This document shows positions 42,456 to 54,400 of a stretch of 64,000 bases of DNA, one piece after another. Every line of letters starts with the position of its first letter. Within the stretch, counting starts at the first letter, position 1. Location of the stretch: contig DASYXT010000039.1 in assembly GCA_035934555.1 (NCBI GenBank), positions 138,808 to 202,807 on the forward strand, read 5' to 3'. Both the position numbers and the translations under genes were made by a program. The notes beneath the pieces were generated by a model, which worked only from the letters and a program-made list of their open reading frames with translations, did no database searches and had not been told where the DNA came from. This DNA is from DASYXT01 sp035934555. Its GTDB lineage: Bacteria; Verrucomicrobiota; Verrucomicrobiia; Limisphaerales; UBA8199.

Positions 42456-43403
42456 GTGGCGCGATTGCGAATTATATTCATGGGCACCGCCGAGTTGTCG
42501 TGCGTGAGTCTGCAGCGGCTGCTGGAGTCGCCGCAGGTCGAGGTCGTCGCCGTTGTCGCGCAACCAGACCGCCCGAAAGGCCGGCAACTCAAAGTCCAAC
42601 CACCGCCCGCCAAAACCCTTGCGCTGCGGGCACAGGTGCCGGTGCTGCAGCCCGGGCGCGCTCGGGACCCGGAATTCCTCGAGCAAGTGCAAGCGTTATC
42701 GCCGGATATAATCGCGGTGGCCGCGTATGGCCAGATTCTGCCCCCAGCGTTGCTGAACCTGCCGCGCTGGGGTTGCGTCAACGTGCATACCTCACTTTTG
42801 CCGCGATATCGGGGCGCGGCGCCGATCCAATGGGCGCTACTCAACGGCGATTTCGAGACGGGTGTGACCATCATGAAAATGGATGTGGGCCTGGATACCG
42901 GGGATATTTTGGCGCAGGCGAAAACTCCGATTGACCCGGAGGACGATGGGCAAAGGCTTCATGATCGGCTGGCGTCGCTCGGCGCGGACTTGCTGGTGCA
43001 GACGATCCCCGAGTATGTCGAGGGCCGACTCCAACCGCGGCCACAGCCGACCGAGGGCGTCACTTATGCGCGAAAAATCACCCGCGAGGATGGGCACCTG
43101 GATTGGACCTTGCCGGCGGGCGTGTTGTGGAATCGTGTGCGCGGGCTGGTGCCCTGGCCTGGAGCTTACACCTTTCTGCCCGGGCCACCGCAACAAAGGA
43201 TGCTGAAAATCTGGCAAGCGGAGGTCACGGAGGCTGGCGGCCCGGCAGGCGAGGTGCTGCGGGCAGACAATCAGGGTGTGGTGGTTGGTTGCGGCGAGGG
43301 AGCGCTAAAGGTGTTGGCTCTGCAATTAGAAGGCGGGCGGCGCCTGACAGCGCGGCAGTTTCTTGCCGGCCATCCGCTGCTACCAGGGCTGAAACTGGGC
43401 TAG
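42456..43403 (+). CDS. fmt: Methionyl-tRNA formyltransferase
   Basis: A 315-residue enzyme that formylates initiator Met-tRNA using 10-formyl-THF. N-terminal block FMGTAELSCVSLQRLL, the formyl-transfer loop VNVHTSLLPRYRGAAPIQWA, the following TIMKMDVGLDTGDI, and a C-terminal OB-like domain (about 205-312) are all present. The start is unclear: GTG at 42456, TTG at 42465 and ATG at 42480 are in frame. TTG at 42465 gives the family-like start LRIIFMGT, and GTG is the listed compromise. The last ~33 codons are duplicated downstream (see the 197-bp repeat). No def gene is seen next to it. Confidence 0.95.
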   Translation: MARLRIIFMGTAELSCVSLQRLLESPQVEVVAVVAQPDRPKGRQLKVQPPPAKTLALRAQVPVLQPGRARDPEFLEQVQALSPDIIAVAAYGQILPPALLNLPRWGCVNVHTSLLPRYRGAAPIQWALLNGDFETGVTIMKMDVGLDTGDILAQAKTPIDPEDDGQRLHDRLASLGADLLVQTIPEYVEGRLQPRPQPTEGVTYARKITREDGHLDWTLPAGVLWNRVRGLVPWPGAYTFLPGPPQQRMLKIWQAEVTEAGGPAGEVLRADNQGVVVGCGEGALKVLALQLEGGRRLTARQFLAGHPLLPGLKLG

Positions 43404-43736
43404 GCGAGGAAAACAATAGATACCTTTGCGCCTTTGCGTCTTCGCGCCTTTGCGTTAAACGGACTGGGAGTTAAACGCAAAGGCACAAAGGCGCAAAGAC
43501 GCTAAAGGTGATGGCTCTGCAATTAGAAGGCGGGCGGCGCCTGACAGCGCAGCAGTTTCTTGCCGGCCATCCGCTGCTACCAGGGCTGAAACTGGGCTAG
43601 GCGAGGAAAACAATAGATACCTTTGCGCCTTTGCGTCTTCGCGCCTTTGCGTTAAACGAACTGGGAGTTAAACGCAAAGGCACAAAGGCGCAAAGACCCT
43701 AAAGGTGATGGCTCTGCAACTATAATAGAAGGCGTG
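43304..43736. repeat. 197-bp tandem duplication covering the fmt 3' end
   Basis: The block that starts gctaaaggtg in fmt (43304) recurs at 43501 and, truncated, at 43698, an exact period of 197 bases. Copy 2 differs from copy 1 by only a few bases and still encodes the same fmt tail (LEGGRRLTA then QQFLAGHPLLPGLKLG and stop) without an fmt start. Copy 3 ends in a 5-base insertion within about 35 bases. The copies also carry the cctttgcg palindrome. This fills the 333-base gap between fmt and the S41 gene, which has no other gene. Confidence 0.9.
43446..43484. terminator. Perfect 15-bp hairpin after fmt (REP-like, possible terminator)
   Basis: Arms 43446-43460 (gcctttgcgttaaac) and 43470-43484 are exact reverse complements around a 9-base loop, 43 bases after the fmt stop. 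A second copy lies 197 bases downstream with one loop change. No T-run follows, so intrinsic termination is uncertain. It belongs to a repeat family (see also 60955-60989). Confidence 0.5.
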
Positions 43737-45221
43737 CTACGGCCCCGGTTTAGTCCTGAAGGTCAGCAGGTACGGCACTGCCGGTTGTCCGGAGGTGTCT
43801 TTGAAATTGTGGAAGTTCTCACTGTTTAACCACGTGGCGTAAAATCTTCCGGGTTCGAGTTTTACCGACAGGACGCAGGTACAGCCATCCGCCAGGTAGC
43901 GGGGCGGACCAATAGTTTCAGGAAAGGTGTCCTCACCCCAAGTGGACCAGGACCAACTGCCGTCCATCATGGGCTTGCTGAAGACGACGCGGATTTCGCT
44001 AATCGCTGGATCGACCGTCTCGGCGCCCGCGATGGGAACGGTTTGAATGACCACTGGCGGAACGACAGTGAACGCCGACTGAGGGGAATTAGCAGCACTC
44101 GGAATGGGCTGGGCCGGCAGCGGCAACAGGCGCAGGCGTTCCAGCGCGGCTGTGAGCAGTTCATCGCGTGATCCTTCAAAGGCGCCAGGCGGCGGGTCGA
44201 ATCGGATTTGGGGTTGAAACCCACGCTCGTCGAGAGGTGTGCCATCAGGCAAGTAATCGATCCAACGCGGCACACTGACCGTGATGTTCATGGGCAGGTT
44301 GATGATCTCCGGATTGCCGCTCGAACCGCAGGTATGGTCGCCGATGCTTACCAGGTCGGGATCCCCGCTCATCATGGCCACAAACGATTCGTTGCTGCTC
44401 ATGCATTTCTGCCCGATCAGCAGCACCACTGGGCGGTCATAGCGCCATGGACCGCGCGGGGCAACCCGGCGCTCGATCTTGTCAGTCAGGCTGCTGTGGC
44501 TTGGGCCGTTGCGAAACCGGCTGTAGGCGTACACGAAGCTCGCTTTGAGGAAGCGGCCCGCGACTTCGCCCGCCAGGTCTTCACTGCCACCGCCGTTGAG
44601 GCGGACATCGACAATGAGTCCGCGCGTATTCCGCATCTGTTCGAGCACGCGGTCGCATTGCGCCGGCAAACCCTGACCATTCCAGGCATCGACGGCGAGG
44701 AAGCCAACCTGCTCGCCGGTGACCGCCCAGCGCACGCGGCCTTCCTGGTGCAATCCACCAAGGATTTTGCGATGGGCGGACGGATTGGCATTGAGTGAAC
44801 GCGGGCGATTAAAGATGGGGACATACTGGCCGTCGAGGGTAAGCCAGACGTGCAAATCGCGCAGAGGTTGGAGGAGTTGCGCGCACACTTCGGTGAACTC
44901 ACGCGGCGAAGTGCTGGCCAGCGCCTTGGGGCGATATTCCTCGCGCAGTTTGTTCCAATCCACCTCCGGGCGCAGGACAAACATCGCATAATCCTTGTCG
45001 AACGCTTGCCAAAGCTGGTCGAAAGCGGCAGCAGTCGATTCAGCGGAAAATGCATTTGTTTCACCCTCCACGCCGGATTGCACCGCCAAGCCCGTCGCCG
45101 AGAGGAGAATCGTATAAACCAACACCACGCCCAGCCTGAATCGGCAGCCAGACAATTGGTACCCCTGCTGCGGAGCATAACGCAAGTGAGCCTGCCAACG
45201 CGCATAAGAATTCGGCGTCAT
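43737..45221 (-). CDS. S41-family (tail-specific) peptidase, exported
   Basis: A 494-residue protein with an N-terminal hydrophobic signal (GVVLVYTILLSATGLAVQ, about residues 32-49). The S41 domain spans about 60-375. It contains the PVVLLIGQKCMSSNESF strand with the probable catalytic serine, and GLIVDVRLNGGGSEDLAGE, the usual block before it. The C-terminal ~100 residues are an Ig-like/Big_5 type domain (ISEIRVVFSKPMM). No PDZ domain is obvious. The start at 45221 follows GGAAGG just upstream; the earlier frame to 45413 has no family content. It is divergent from the giant gene, with 254 bases between starts that probably hold both promoters. Confidence 0.78.
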   Translation of the reverse strand: MTPNSYARWQAHLRYAPQQGYQLSGCRFRLGVVLVYTILLSATGLAVQSGVEGETNAFSAESTAAAFDQLWQAFDKDYAMFVLRPEVDWNKLREEYRPKALASTSPREFTEVCAQLLQPLRDLHVWLTLDGQYVPIFNRPRSLNANPSAHRKILGGLHQEGRVRWAVTGEQVGFLAVDAWNGQGLPAQCDRVLEQMRNTRGLIVDVRLNGGGSEDLAGEVAGRFLKASFVYAYSRFRNGPSHSSLTDKIERRVAPRGPWRYDRPVVLLIGQKCMSSNESFVAMMSGDPDLVSIGDHTCGSSGNPEIINLPMNITVSVPRWIDYLPDGTPLDERGFQPQIRFDPPPGAFEGSRDELLTAALERLRLLPLPAQPIPSAANSPQSAFTVVPPVVIQTVPIAGAETVDPAISEIRVVFSKPMMDGSWSWSTWGEDTFPETIGPPRYLADGCTCVLSVKLEPGRFYATWLNSENFHNFKDTSGQPAVPYLLTFRTKPGP

Positions 45222-45475
45222 TACCTTCCTACAGAAGCAAATCTGGCCAAAGGTTACCAGCGAAGCAAACCAAGGGGCAGTAGAAGTATCGTCCGATGGA
45301 GGCGGCAGCGGCCAAAAGCGGCAGGGGCTGGCGGAGTCCTGCCTACCCTGACCAGAACCGCGCAGAGGCGATGCGGAGCTATTTCTAACCATAGATTGCA
45401 CTGGTTGTAACAAACTTCATGTAAACTAAAAGCACACTTATCGAAGTCTTGTGGGCTGAGTGAACCGGAGTTCCA

Positions 45476-48400
45476 ATGAGAGCGCTCGGGAAAAACCTTA
45501 TGAAAATTCACTGGCTCTCCAAAGGACTATCCATTGCCTTCTCCGCGCTTGCATTGCTAGTGTGCACCACGGGCATTCATGCGCAAACGAGCCCTTCAGA
45601 TCATGGCTACATGGCGGCGGAGCGAGGGCACGAATACACCGTGTGGTCGAAATGGGTGTGGCAAACCAACCAAGGGATCGCCACGGTCGAGAGCAACACG
45701 CTTGTCCAAGTGGCATCAGGGCTGAACCGATGGCAATCCAGTCAATGGGTGCCGGCCGCGCCGGAACTGGTTGTGACCAACGGAGGCGTTCTGGGCCGTG
45801 GTGCCCAGGCGGCCGCCTTTTTCTCTGGTAACCTGAATAGTATTGCGGCGACCCGGGTCCATATGCCGGACGGCCAGTGGCTCAAAACGCACATCGTGGG
45901 ACTCGCTTATCACGATGCGTCCTCTAATACCAACCTGCTGGTGGCTGCGCCGAAGGATTGCGCCCCGCAAATCGTGGGAACAAACCGCGTGGCCTATTTG
46001 GATGCCTTTGATGATCTGCGGTGCGACGTCGTGTATTCCTATACGGCCCTAGGGGTGCGACAGGACATCGTGTTGCGCGAGAATCCTGGGGACCCTGCCA
46101 TCCTTTACGGTCTGAATGCCCAATCTACCTACTTGCTCGTGATCTCGGAGGTGGATGAAGGGCCTGCTCCTCAAATAACCGAGCGAGCTTGGCCGGCCGG
46201 CGAGGACGTGCTGGTGGACCAAACGCTGAACTTCGGGTCCATGGGCATGGTTCCCGGCCGGGCATTCCGGGTGGAGCATACCTCCGGCGACCTGTGTGGC
46301 CTTTTGGTGGCCAAGCGGCTTGAGACGGTTGCCGGGCGCCGCTTTATTGTTGAGCGGGTACGTTATGAGCGGATCGAGCCGGATTTGCGGACTTTGCCGA
46401 CCTCTGCCACGCCTCTGACCAACGCTCCGGGAATCACACTGACCAACGGTAGCATCCGCAAACCTATGCGCTGGTACGCCAGCGGCGCTTTACCGCCCGC
46501 GCGGACGAGTGTATCCGGCATTTCTGGGAGGCCGCTCAAGGTCGCTAATGTGGATAATCGCCCCGGAGTGGTGTTGGATTGGAACCTTGCGCTGAACCCC
46601 GGTGATTTCGCGTTCACCTGTGGGAATTACGTCGTCAGCGGTGAAACCCGACTTGCCGACGTGGCGTTTTCGCCCAACGCGGTTCTAAAGTATGACCTTG
46701 GCGCCTCGCTCCACGTTGATGGAGCGCTGACGTGGTCGGAAGGCCCAGATTGTGGTGATGCGCCAGCCCTATTGACCTCCGCCAACGACGATGCACACGG
46801 GGTTGTGTTGGATTGGAGCACCCACAGCCCGACTCGAGGGGATTACGGTCCGGCTTTGGTCGTTCGCGCGCAGGATTTGCCATTGGCCCGATTGCACATT
46901 ACAAATCTTTTCGGCGCTCCCGGGATCATTGCTGAGCGGCCCGCTCCCTCGTCTGTGACGATTATCGCTTTGAAGCCGGCAGCCAGGAGACGCGCCGGGG
47001 ATTCGGCGGCGGTCGCCGTCCGGCGTGTGGATGGTGACTGGAGTCAACCCCTTACGGTGCCCTTCACCGTGAGCGGCAGCGCGGTGCTCGGCCAGGACTA
47101 CCAGCCTATTGGTACTAATGTCACCATTCCAGCCGGTGAAGGCAGTACGATTCTCTCTGTCTTTCCGACCGCCACCGCAGAAGCGCAGCCTCTGGCAACT
47201 GTCACTGTCGCGCTCCAACCGGATCCTCAGGAGGCCTATGTTCTTGGGGCTCAGACGAGCCAAACCCTCGCCCTAGTGGAGTCTGGTTCGCTCCCTCTGC
47301 CGACGCTAATCAATCTGGATTTCGTGCCCCAAAACTATAATCCTAACTCATACAAGGTGGGATTCGCGGCCACTGGCCAGACCGCCTCCGATTTTTGGAA
47401 TGCGCTCTCCTGTCCCAACCAGTATGGCGCGTCTCTGGCCAACCTGGTGGCCGCTGACTTCAGCGCGACCACGGTGGGTTTAACCGTCAACAATTGCCCG
47501 GGGACTTGGGCTCAGAATTCCCCTGACCCCATGTACGCAGGCTACATGTACCCGTCTTACGGCCAGACCGGCACGCTGACCTTCAACAATCTCCGAGCCG
47601 GCAGATACAATGTTTATCTTTACGGCTATGACGGCAATTACGACCTGGCTGTGGGGTCAACCAGCTATGGCAATCACCGCAATCGCGACTGGCCGATAAT
47701 GAGCCCGCTGGTCTGGACTGAGGGCAAGCAGTATTCCCGGTTTAGCAACGTGACTTTGGCCTCGGGTCAAAACCTGGTTGTGACGTTGCGCCCCGGCTCG
47801 GATGGTTGGGCGGTCATCGCGGGGTTACAGGTCGCGCTCATACCGGACCTGGTGAGCATCGCAACCCAGCCGGCAAACCAAACGGTCATGGAAGGCTTCA
47901 CCGCCACCTTCAACGTCGGGCTCAGCGGATTTGGCCCCGTCTCCTACCAGTGGACCGTCGGCGGCCAGGATATCCCGGGCGCCACCACATCGACCTACAC
48001 CACCGAGCCGTTGGATATGTCGGCCAGCGGCCGGGTTTATGCCGCGCGCATCACCAACCCTGCAGGAGCCGTCACCACCACTGGCGCAACCCTGACCGTC
48101 CTCCAGTGCGACCCGTCCAGCAACCCGCTCGGGGCCGTAGGTTGGGTCTTTAGCTGCGAGGACAAGTTTTACATTCAAGTGTCGAACCTAACGGACCATA
48201 ATCTGACTGGTGGCCAGTTCGATTTATACGTGTATTTTGACGGGGTCAACCGCTCTTTCTTGAGAACCCTGCTGCCTTGGTCCCCAACCGACGTCTTGCC
48301 GCAGGGCAAGGCGCGTATCTTCACCTTCTGCAGTCCCGATCACTCGATCACCAACGTGGACTGCGCGGTATTCTACCGTGGTGGCGGTAGTTGCGCCGCC

Positions 48401-51400
48401 TCGCAAAAGTTCAGGATCCAAAATCTCGACAAAGTGGCCTTGGTCGTCCACAACACCACGCTGGTCCTCGACCGTCCCAGCCTTTGCGACCAAACCGGCC
48501 CGAATCTCGTTGTACCCTATGAACGTCCGGCCTGCTGGTATGCGGACAGGAATTGCGCTTGTGATGGGTGGCCTACACCGCTCCCAACCCACTCCGGCGG
48601 CGGTTCCGCTGTGCTCGATAATTTCTATCAAGCTTCCAGCCCAGCGGAGCACGTCAACGTGGGATGTCCTAAAAAGGGGTTCAAAAACGTTTATGCGATG
48701 AAGCAGTGGCATGGCGTATTCGGACCAATGTCGGACATGCTGGGGACCACCTACTCAAGCATGAAGGGCGATTGTCCCTGCCAGACGCCGAGCCTGCCGG
48801 TTAACGCCGTGGACGATACCAAATACCTCCAGATGCACGCTGCTGCTCATTTCGAGGACCATTACCTCTACTTCGGTGGATCGGGAGTCATCGACTGGCC
48901 CGAGTCCGGCCAGGTGGAACGTGATTGCGTGGTTGACCGCCTCAGCGGCAAGCGCACTTACGCCGGAAGTGACATGGGTGATAGCGCTGGAGCAGCGTTC
49001 AAGGCCATTCGAGATGTCCGGCTGCCCGATCTGCCGGGTATCTACTGCGGCAAGGTCTCGCAATACAGGAGTAGACTATTGGGTCTGCCAGGGCCGGATC
49101 ATCCCGTGGACTTCTCCCCGGTGTTCACCGACGGCCCCGTGCCAGCCATGGATTGGGACTATACGTGGTCGTTTACCGTGGGTGACACGACTCGCTCCGG
49201 ACACACCAAAGGGTTCGTCAAGCTTGACCTCGCCGCCGGCACGTATTCCTGTCATTACGATTATTACTCGGAACAGTCATCCGAAAGTCCGGGAATGGAC
49301 CCTCAGGTCACTTGGGAAGCCGTTACCGAGAACGAGGAGATCAACCTCAGTTCGGCCTCAGTAGCGTTCTCCGGAGACTGGTCCAACACCAGCAGCGCTA
49401 TTGTGGAAGATACCTGGGGCAGTCAAGGGGGGAGCGTCACCTACGGCCACGCATACACAGTCGCTCAGCTTAACGCTGACATTGATGGGCTCCTGACGAC
49501 GTGGGACCTCCTCGACGACGTCCAGTACCCCTGGCGTGATGACGGCAGCGTCAGCAGCGGCCCGCTCGTTACGTACAACGAACGGGGCGCAACCCCACCC
49601 TCGATAGGCTTTAACATGATTAATTATGGTGACGAGCAGAATCCAAACTGGGGGCCGCCAATCGACGACTTTACCCCACCATGGCCAACCCAGCCTGCCG
49701 GCGCCATTCTGGGCGCCCCCCTTCAGGTTCACGGGCTTAATGGTGAGATTTACAGCAACGAAGCCTATTTTAATTTCTACCACCTCAACTACCACTTCGA
49801 GAACTCAGGCGTTGGCGACCCGCAGGCCTTCATTCGCTCCTACGGTGCCTCCTCCCCGTTCCCGAATGCCACCCAGTGGACCGATGCCGACCAGGCGCGC
49901 ATCTTTCCTGCCGGGCCGTTCTGGGCTTATGGCTGCGGTGAGCATTTCGGCTTCTGGTTGAAGAACCCCTACATCACCGACACGGGTGGCGAATGGGAAC
50001 AGGGTGGCTACTGGGGTCTGGTGAAATGCAAATGGGCCGAAACGATTGGTTCGGCCATTCCGCCTGGTAAGGACTTTGTCTTCAAGGACTGGACGTTCAA
50101 TTTCCGCGATTTCATTCAAACCTACTTGTGGAACGCCAACGCATGGTACCGAAACAACATCGATACCGGCTGCCCTGGAATGGGCACCGAGTCGCCGGTT
50201 CGATTTACCCCGATTGACATCCCCATGGGCCAACCCGGCGGCGGGTACTATATCGGACCGGGTTCCTGGTGGGTTTCGGATATGGCCACCACGCCATTGC
50301 ACTACAGTTATGACTGCTGCCAGCCCGCAATCTATGTCCAGCCTAACGCGCCCGGCCCGGATTGCAGCAGCGGCGTTTTCGCGCCGATGCCGCCGGCTGT
50401 CTGCGACCAACGCTACGGCTCGCTCTGGATGGGCCGGGTGGAGCAGCAGACCAGCGACGCCCATGCCTGCGACAATTATGTCGCCAATCGCAATGCCGGT
50501 GTGGCCAATTCCCCTACTTGCGACCCGCAGATTCAACTGGACCTGAGGTGGCACGAGAAATCCAACGGCTATGAGGTCTTTTACGCGCCCTTGGGGCTTG
50601 ATTTCGGTGGCATCCCGCCCGAGCGGCTCACGCTAGACCTCGACATAGACTCAGATAACAATAACAGCTTCGATCCGCCTGGCCGCACTGAGGCGGAGGA
50701 TCGCGTCGAGGACATCACCCCCGGGAAGGTTCTCTGGATCCATGATGGCGATTCAGATGGCGATGGCATCCCCGACTATGTGGATGGTTTCGATCTGGAC
50801 AACTCCAACCCCGAGGACGACGTGAGCCCCTACGACAGGTTTGTGCCCCTGGTGATCGAGTTGCCCGAACATTTCGATTTGGCTTCGGGGAACGTGCTGA
50901 TCTCCTATAGCGCCTCTGATCCGTCACAGGTCTGGTTCGACTCATCGTCTTCTACCTGCGTACTGCCACCCGGTGCCCTCCGAATTTGGAGGAAGGATGG
51001 CAATTTCCCCAGGAACAAGAACGGCGCAAGTGGGTTGGATAGTTTGGGGAATCCGGTGCCTGCGGGCGACTACGTCGCCCCAGGCAGTTACAGCGACCTG
51101 AGCAAACTCGGCTTTTCGCCTACTGTTCGCATCGTCACACTTTATGTTGAGGGCGTCCGTTCCAGCACCGTGCTCGGGGACCAGACGGTAACGGTCATTT
51201 ACTCTGATGCTAGGGGATCTGCTTCCGACTTCGTGCGGGTGACGGTGGACCTGCCGCTGGATTCAAATATCGAGCCGCATGATCCGCGTGATACTGCGGA
51301 CCCGTACACCGAATTGACCTACTCGGTTTCGGCGGACGAGGCGGAGACTTATCTTCAGGCCAGTTATTTCGTCCAAGTTGGTCAGGACAGAGACGCAAAT

Positions 51401-54400
51401 CCTATAATGCAACCGGTCGGGGATGGGTCGGTGGTGAAGTGGCAGATAATGGACGGTAGCGCCGTAGGCACTCTCTCCTCACAGGAGACTATCACCCAGG
51501 ACGGCTTCACCTGGGTCAAGCTCACGACTTCCCAGCATCCCGGAAATCTTTACAAGATCCAAGCCAAGCTGAAAAAGATTGTTTGCCAAAACGTCAACGG
51601 ATTCGAGAAACCGGGCGGCCAGGCGTTCCATACAAATGAATCTGCCGTCATCGAAGTTGTGCCGGGACGCACGCGCCAGTTCACTGCGAATGTGACCGGC
51701 GGCAGCACTATGCCGGCAGATGGGAAATCCACAAAACTCATCACTGCAACCATGCGCGACGCTCGCGGTGAACTCATTGCGCAGGGCACAGATGTTTACT
51801 GGCACCTCAAAGGCTTGGGTGTCCTCGCCGATGCTCAGGATACTATCGACACCAATGGGGAGGCCACGGCGCGCCTCATCGCCGGTACCGTCGCGGGAAA
51901 CCAGGACATTGAAGTCGAAGCCGACGGACAGACATACACCGTTAGCGTTCAAAACACGCCTATAGACATCGGCCTGGAAACTTCGGGGCCGAATGTTGAC
52001 ATGGCGATTGGCGGCTGCACAACTTTGACCGCAACCCTGCCGGGCGTCGCCGATGGAGCTGGGGTAGAATGGTCTTCAACAAAAGGCAACGTGAGCAGTG
52101 CCGCTTCAACGGTCCAAAACGGCCAGACCGCCATTACACTGCACGCGGACGGAACCACGCGCACTGGCGATGCGCTGGTAACAGCCTCACTCGGCGGCAA
52201 CGTGAAGACGATCAGAGTGCCCTTCGTGTCGAGCGCGCCGATTTCCTGCTCCGCTTCGCGCCCCACCATAGCCGGAGATGCGACCTCGGATGGGACCGTT
52301 GCTGTTCCTCGCCTGGACGGCACGACCGAGCAGGTCCCGTTCAGTACGAGCAGTGATGTTACCCTGCGTGCGCCGAGCTACCCCCGCGAGCGCGCCCACG
52401 TAGTTTTCGGAGAACTGCTGCCAGCGCAGTTGGTTCACTTTGATTTCGAGTCGGTAACTGACAGTCGCACGTGGGACGACTCAGGTCATTTTGCCGCTTC
52501 TCTCGCTGGCGCCACCCTGAATCCAGGGTTCGCCTATTCCGGCTTCAACTCTCTCGGCTTCGACGGTGTTTCGTCGGCTTCCATACCTAATCAGCCGACC
52601 TTCCAGTTGCAACGTGATTTCGGGATCACTGTCTATGTAAATCTCTTCACCTACGGAGGAGCCCTCGTCGCTAAACCAGGCGAATACTCTCTTTCCGTGG
52701 ACGAAGTTGGCCGACCTGTATTTTCAGTCACCACCGATGCTGGCACCTTCACCGCTTCCTCCAGCCAATTGCTCCCGCTCTATCAGTGGACCGAAGTTGA
52801 AGCCCGCTTGGGCTCGGACGGCACCTTGACGGTGTCGGTGGGGGGCTGGCAAGACCGGGCAACGTTCACTGGGGAACCGCAGGCCAGCGCCAGTGGCATT
52901 ACCCTTGGCGCCGGATTTGCGGGCAACCTCGACAGCTTATCCTTCACGCGCGGAACAGTTTTCCACATCGTGCAAGACCCGCCTTGGACGGTGACCGGAC
53001 TCGACGCGAGCGGAAACGTGACACTCGACAGCCAGGGCTCCGCAACCATTAGCATGCATGGCGCCGGCGCTATGAACCCCGCAAATCCCCACGGCCATCG
53101 TGTCAGCGCACAGATTTCGATCACCCCCACCGCGACCCCAGATATGACCGCTACCGAAACCGCTCAGGAGGTGGTTCAGGTGGTTCCAAAATCGGAGTAT
53201 GCCATCATCACCGCAATGGCTGGAGGAATCAGCGTCACGACGGGCGGCGCGACCCAACCGCTGACTGATTTCGAGCGGGAGGAACTGGTTTCGCGGCACC
53301 TGGCCAACTTTCTCATAACCGGCCAAAGATCAGCCGCGGTATTGCCGATGCATGCTGGCAGCTTGACCGCCAACTCCGAAGTTGGGTTCCGCGTCGCAAT
53401 CTGGCTCGAGGAGACCACTGTTGAGGCCAGCAGGGTCAACCGCCTCATGGTTAGCGTCCTGAACGGTGTTCCCGAGGATGCAGCCAACCAGTTGAACAAC
53501 CAGCTTTCAGAATTAATGAAGCATGCAGCGGCTCAGGGTCGCGACAGTTCGTTCCAGCAATTTTTCCAAGAAAACGCCGGCCAACTGGTCTCTGGCCTCT
53601 ACGAACTCAGTCAGGAAAACGGCGCGTATCTCAAGGCACTGGCCACAGCGCTCGACGGCCAGGAAACCTGGACCAACGCCTCTCAGGTCGCACAGACATA
53701 TGGCGGCAACCTGGTACAGGAACTGGGGGAGATCGCCGGACAGGAGCAATTGCCACGGACTTTTCTGCAGAGATCGCTGGATTGGCTGGTCAAGCACCTG
53801 CCCTCCAACCCACTTACCCCCTGGCAAAAGAAAAGCTTTAACACTGGGGGAGACATGCTTCGCCAGCACCTTAATCAAGGTGTCACCGAAGGCACTGTTG
53901 ACCCACAATTCAGTTATTGCGCTGGCTATCTCTGGGGGTTGGTCAGACTCCTCAACCAAAACCAAGGTCTGGCAACCGACCCGATGGAGGGAATCAAAGT
54001 GGGGGCTGAACTGGTCTCAACGGTCGTCAACGCGATCTCAGGTGATGAGCAGGCCAAACAAGCACTGCTGGAAATGGTCCCGGTTTACGGCACGTACCGC
54101 TCCTTTGACGGCTCATTGAACGACTGGGAAAATGGTAGCTATTTCGATTCGGGAATCGGATCCTTCCAGGGCACGCTTGGGGCAGTTGGTGACGTCACGC
54201 TTGTCAGCGGCGTAGCCATTAAATCGGCCAGGGTCCTCACGAAGCTCAACAAGTCCCTCGACCTCGTCAGAAACTGGACATCGCCCCGGATGTGCCCTCC
54301 GAACCATTTGGTCGACAGCAAGGCAACGGACTGGGCGGTGCGGCGGTTCGAGCGCCGTGGGTACGAAGTAGTTCCACTTACCAATCCTAGCAATCAGGGC

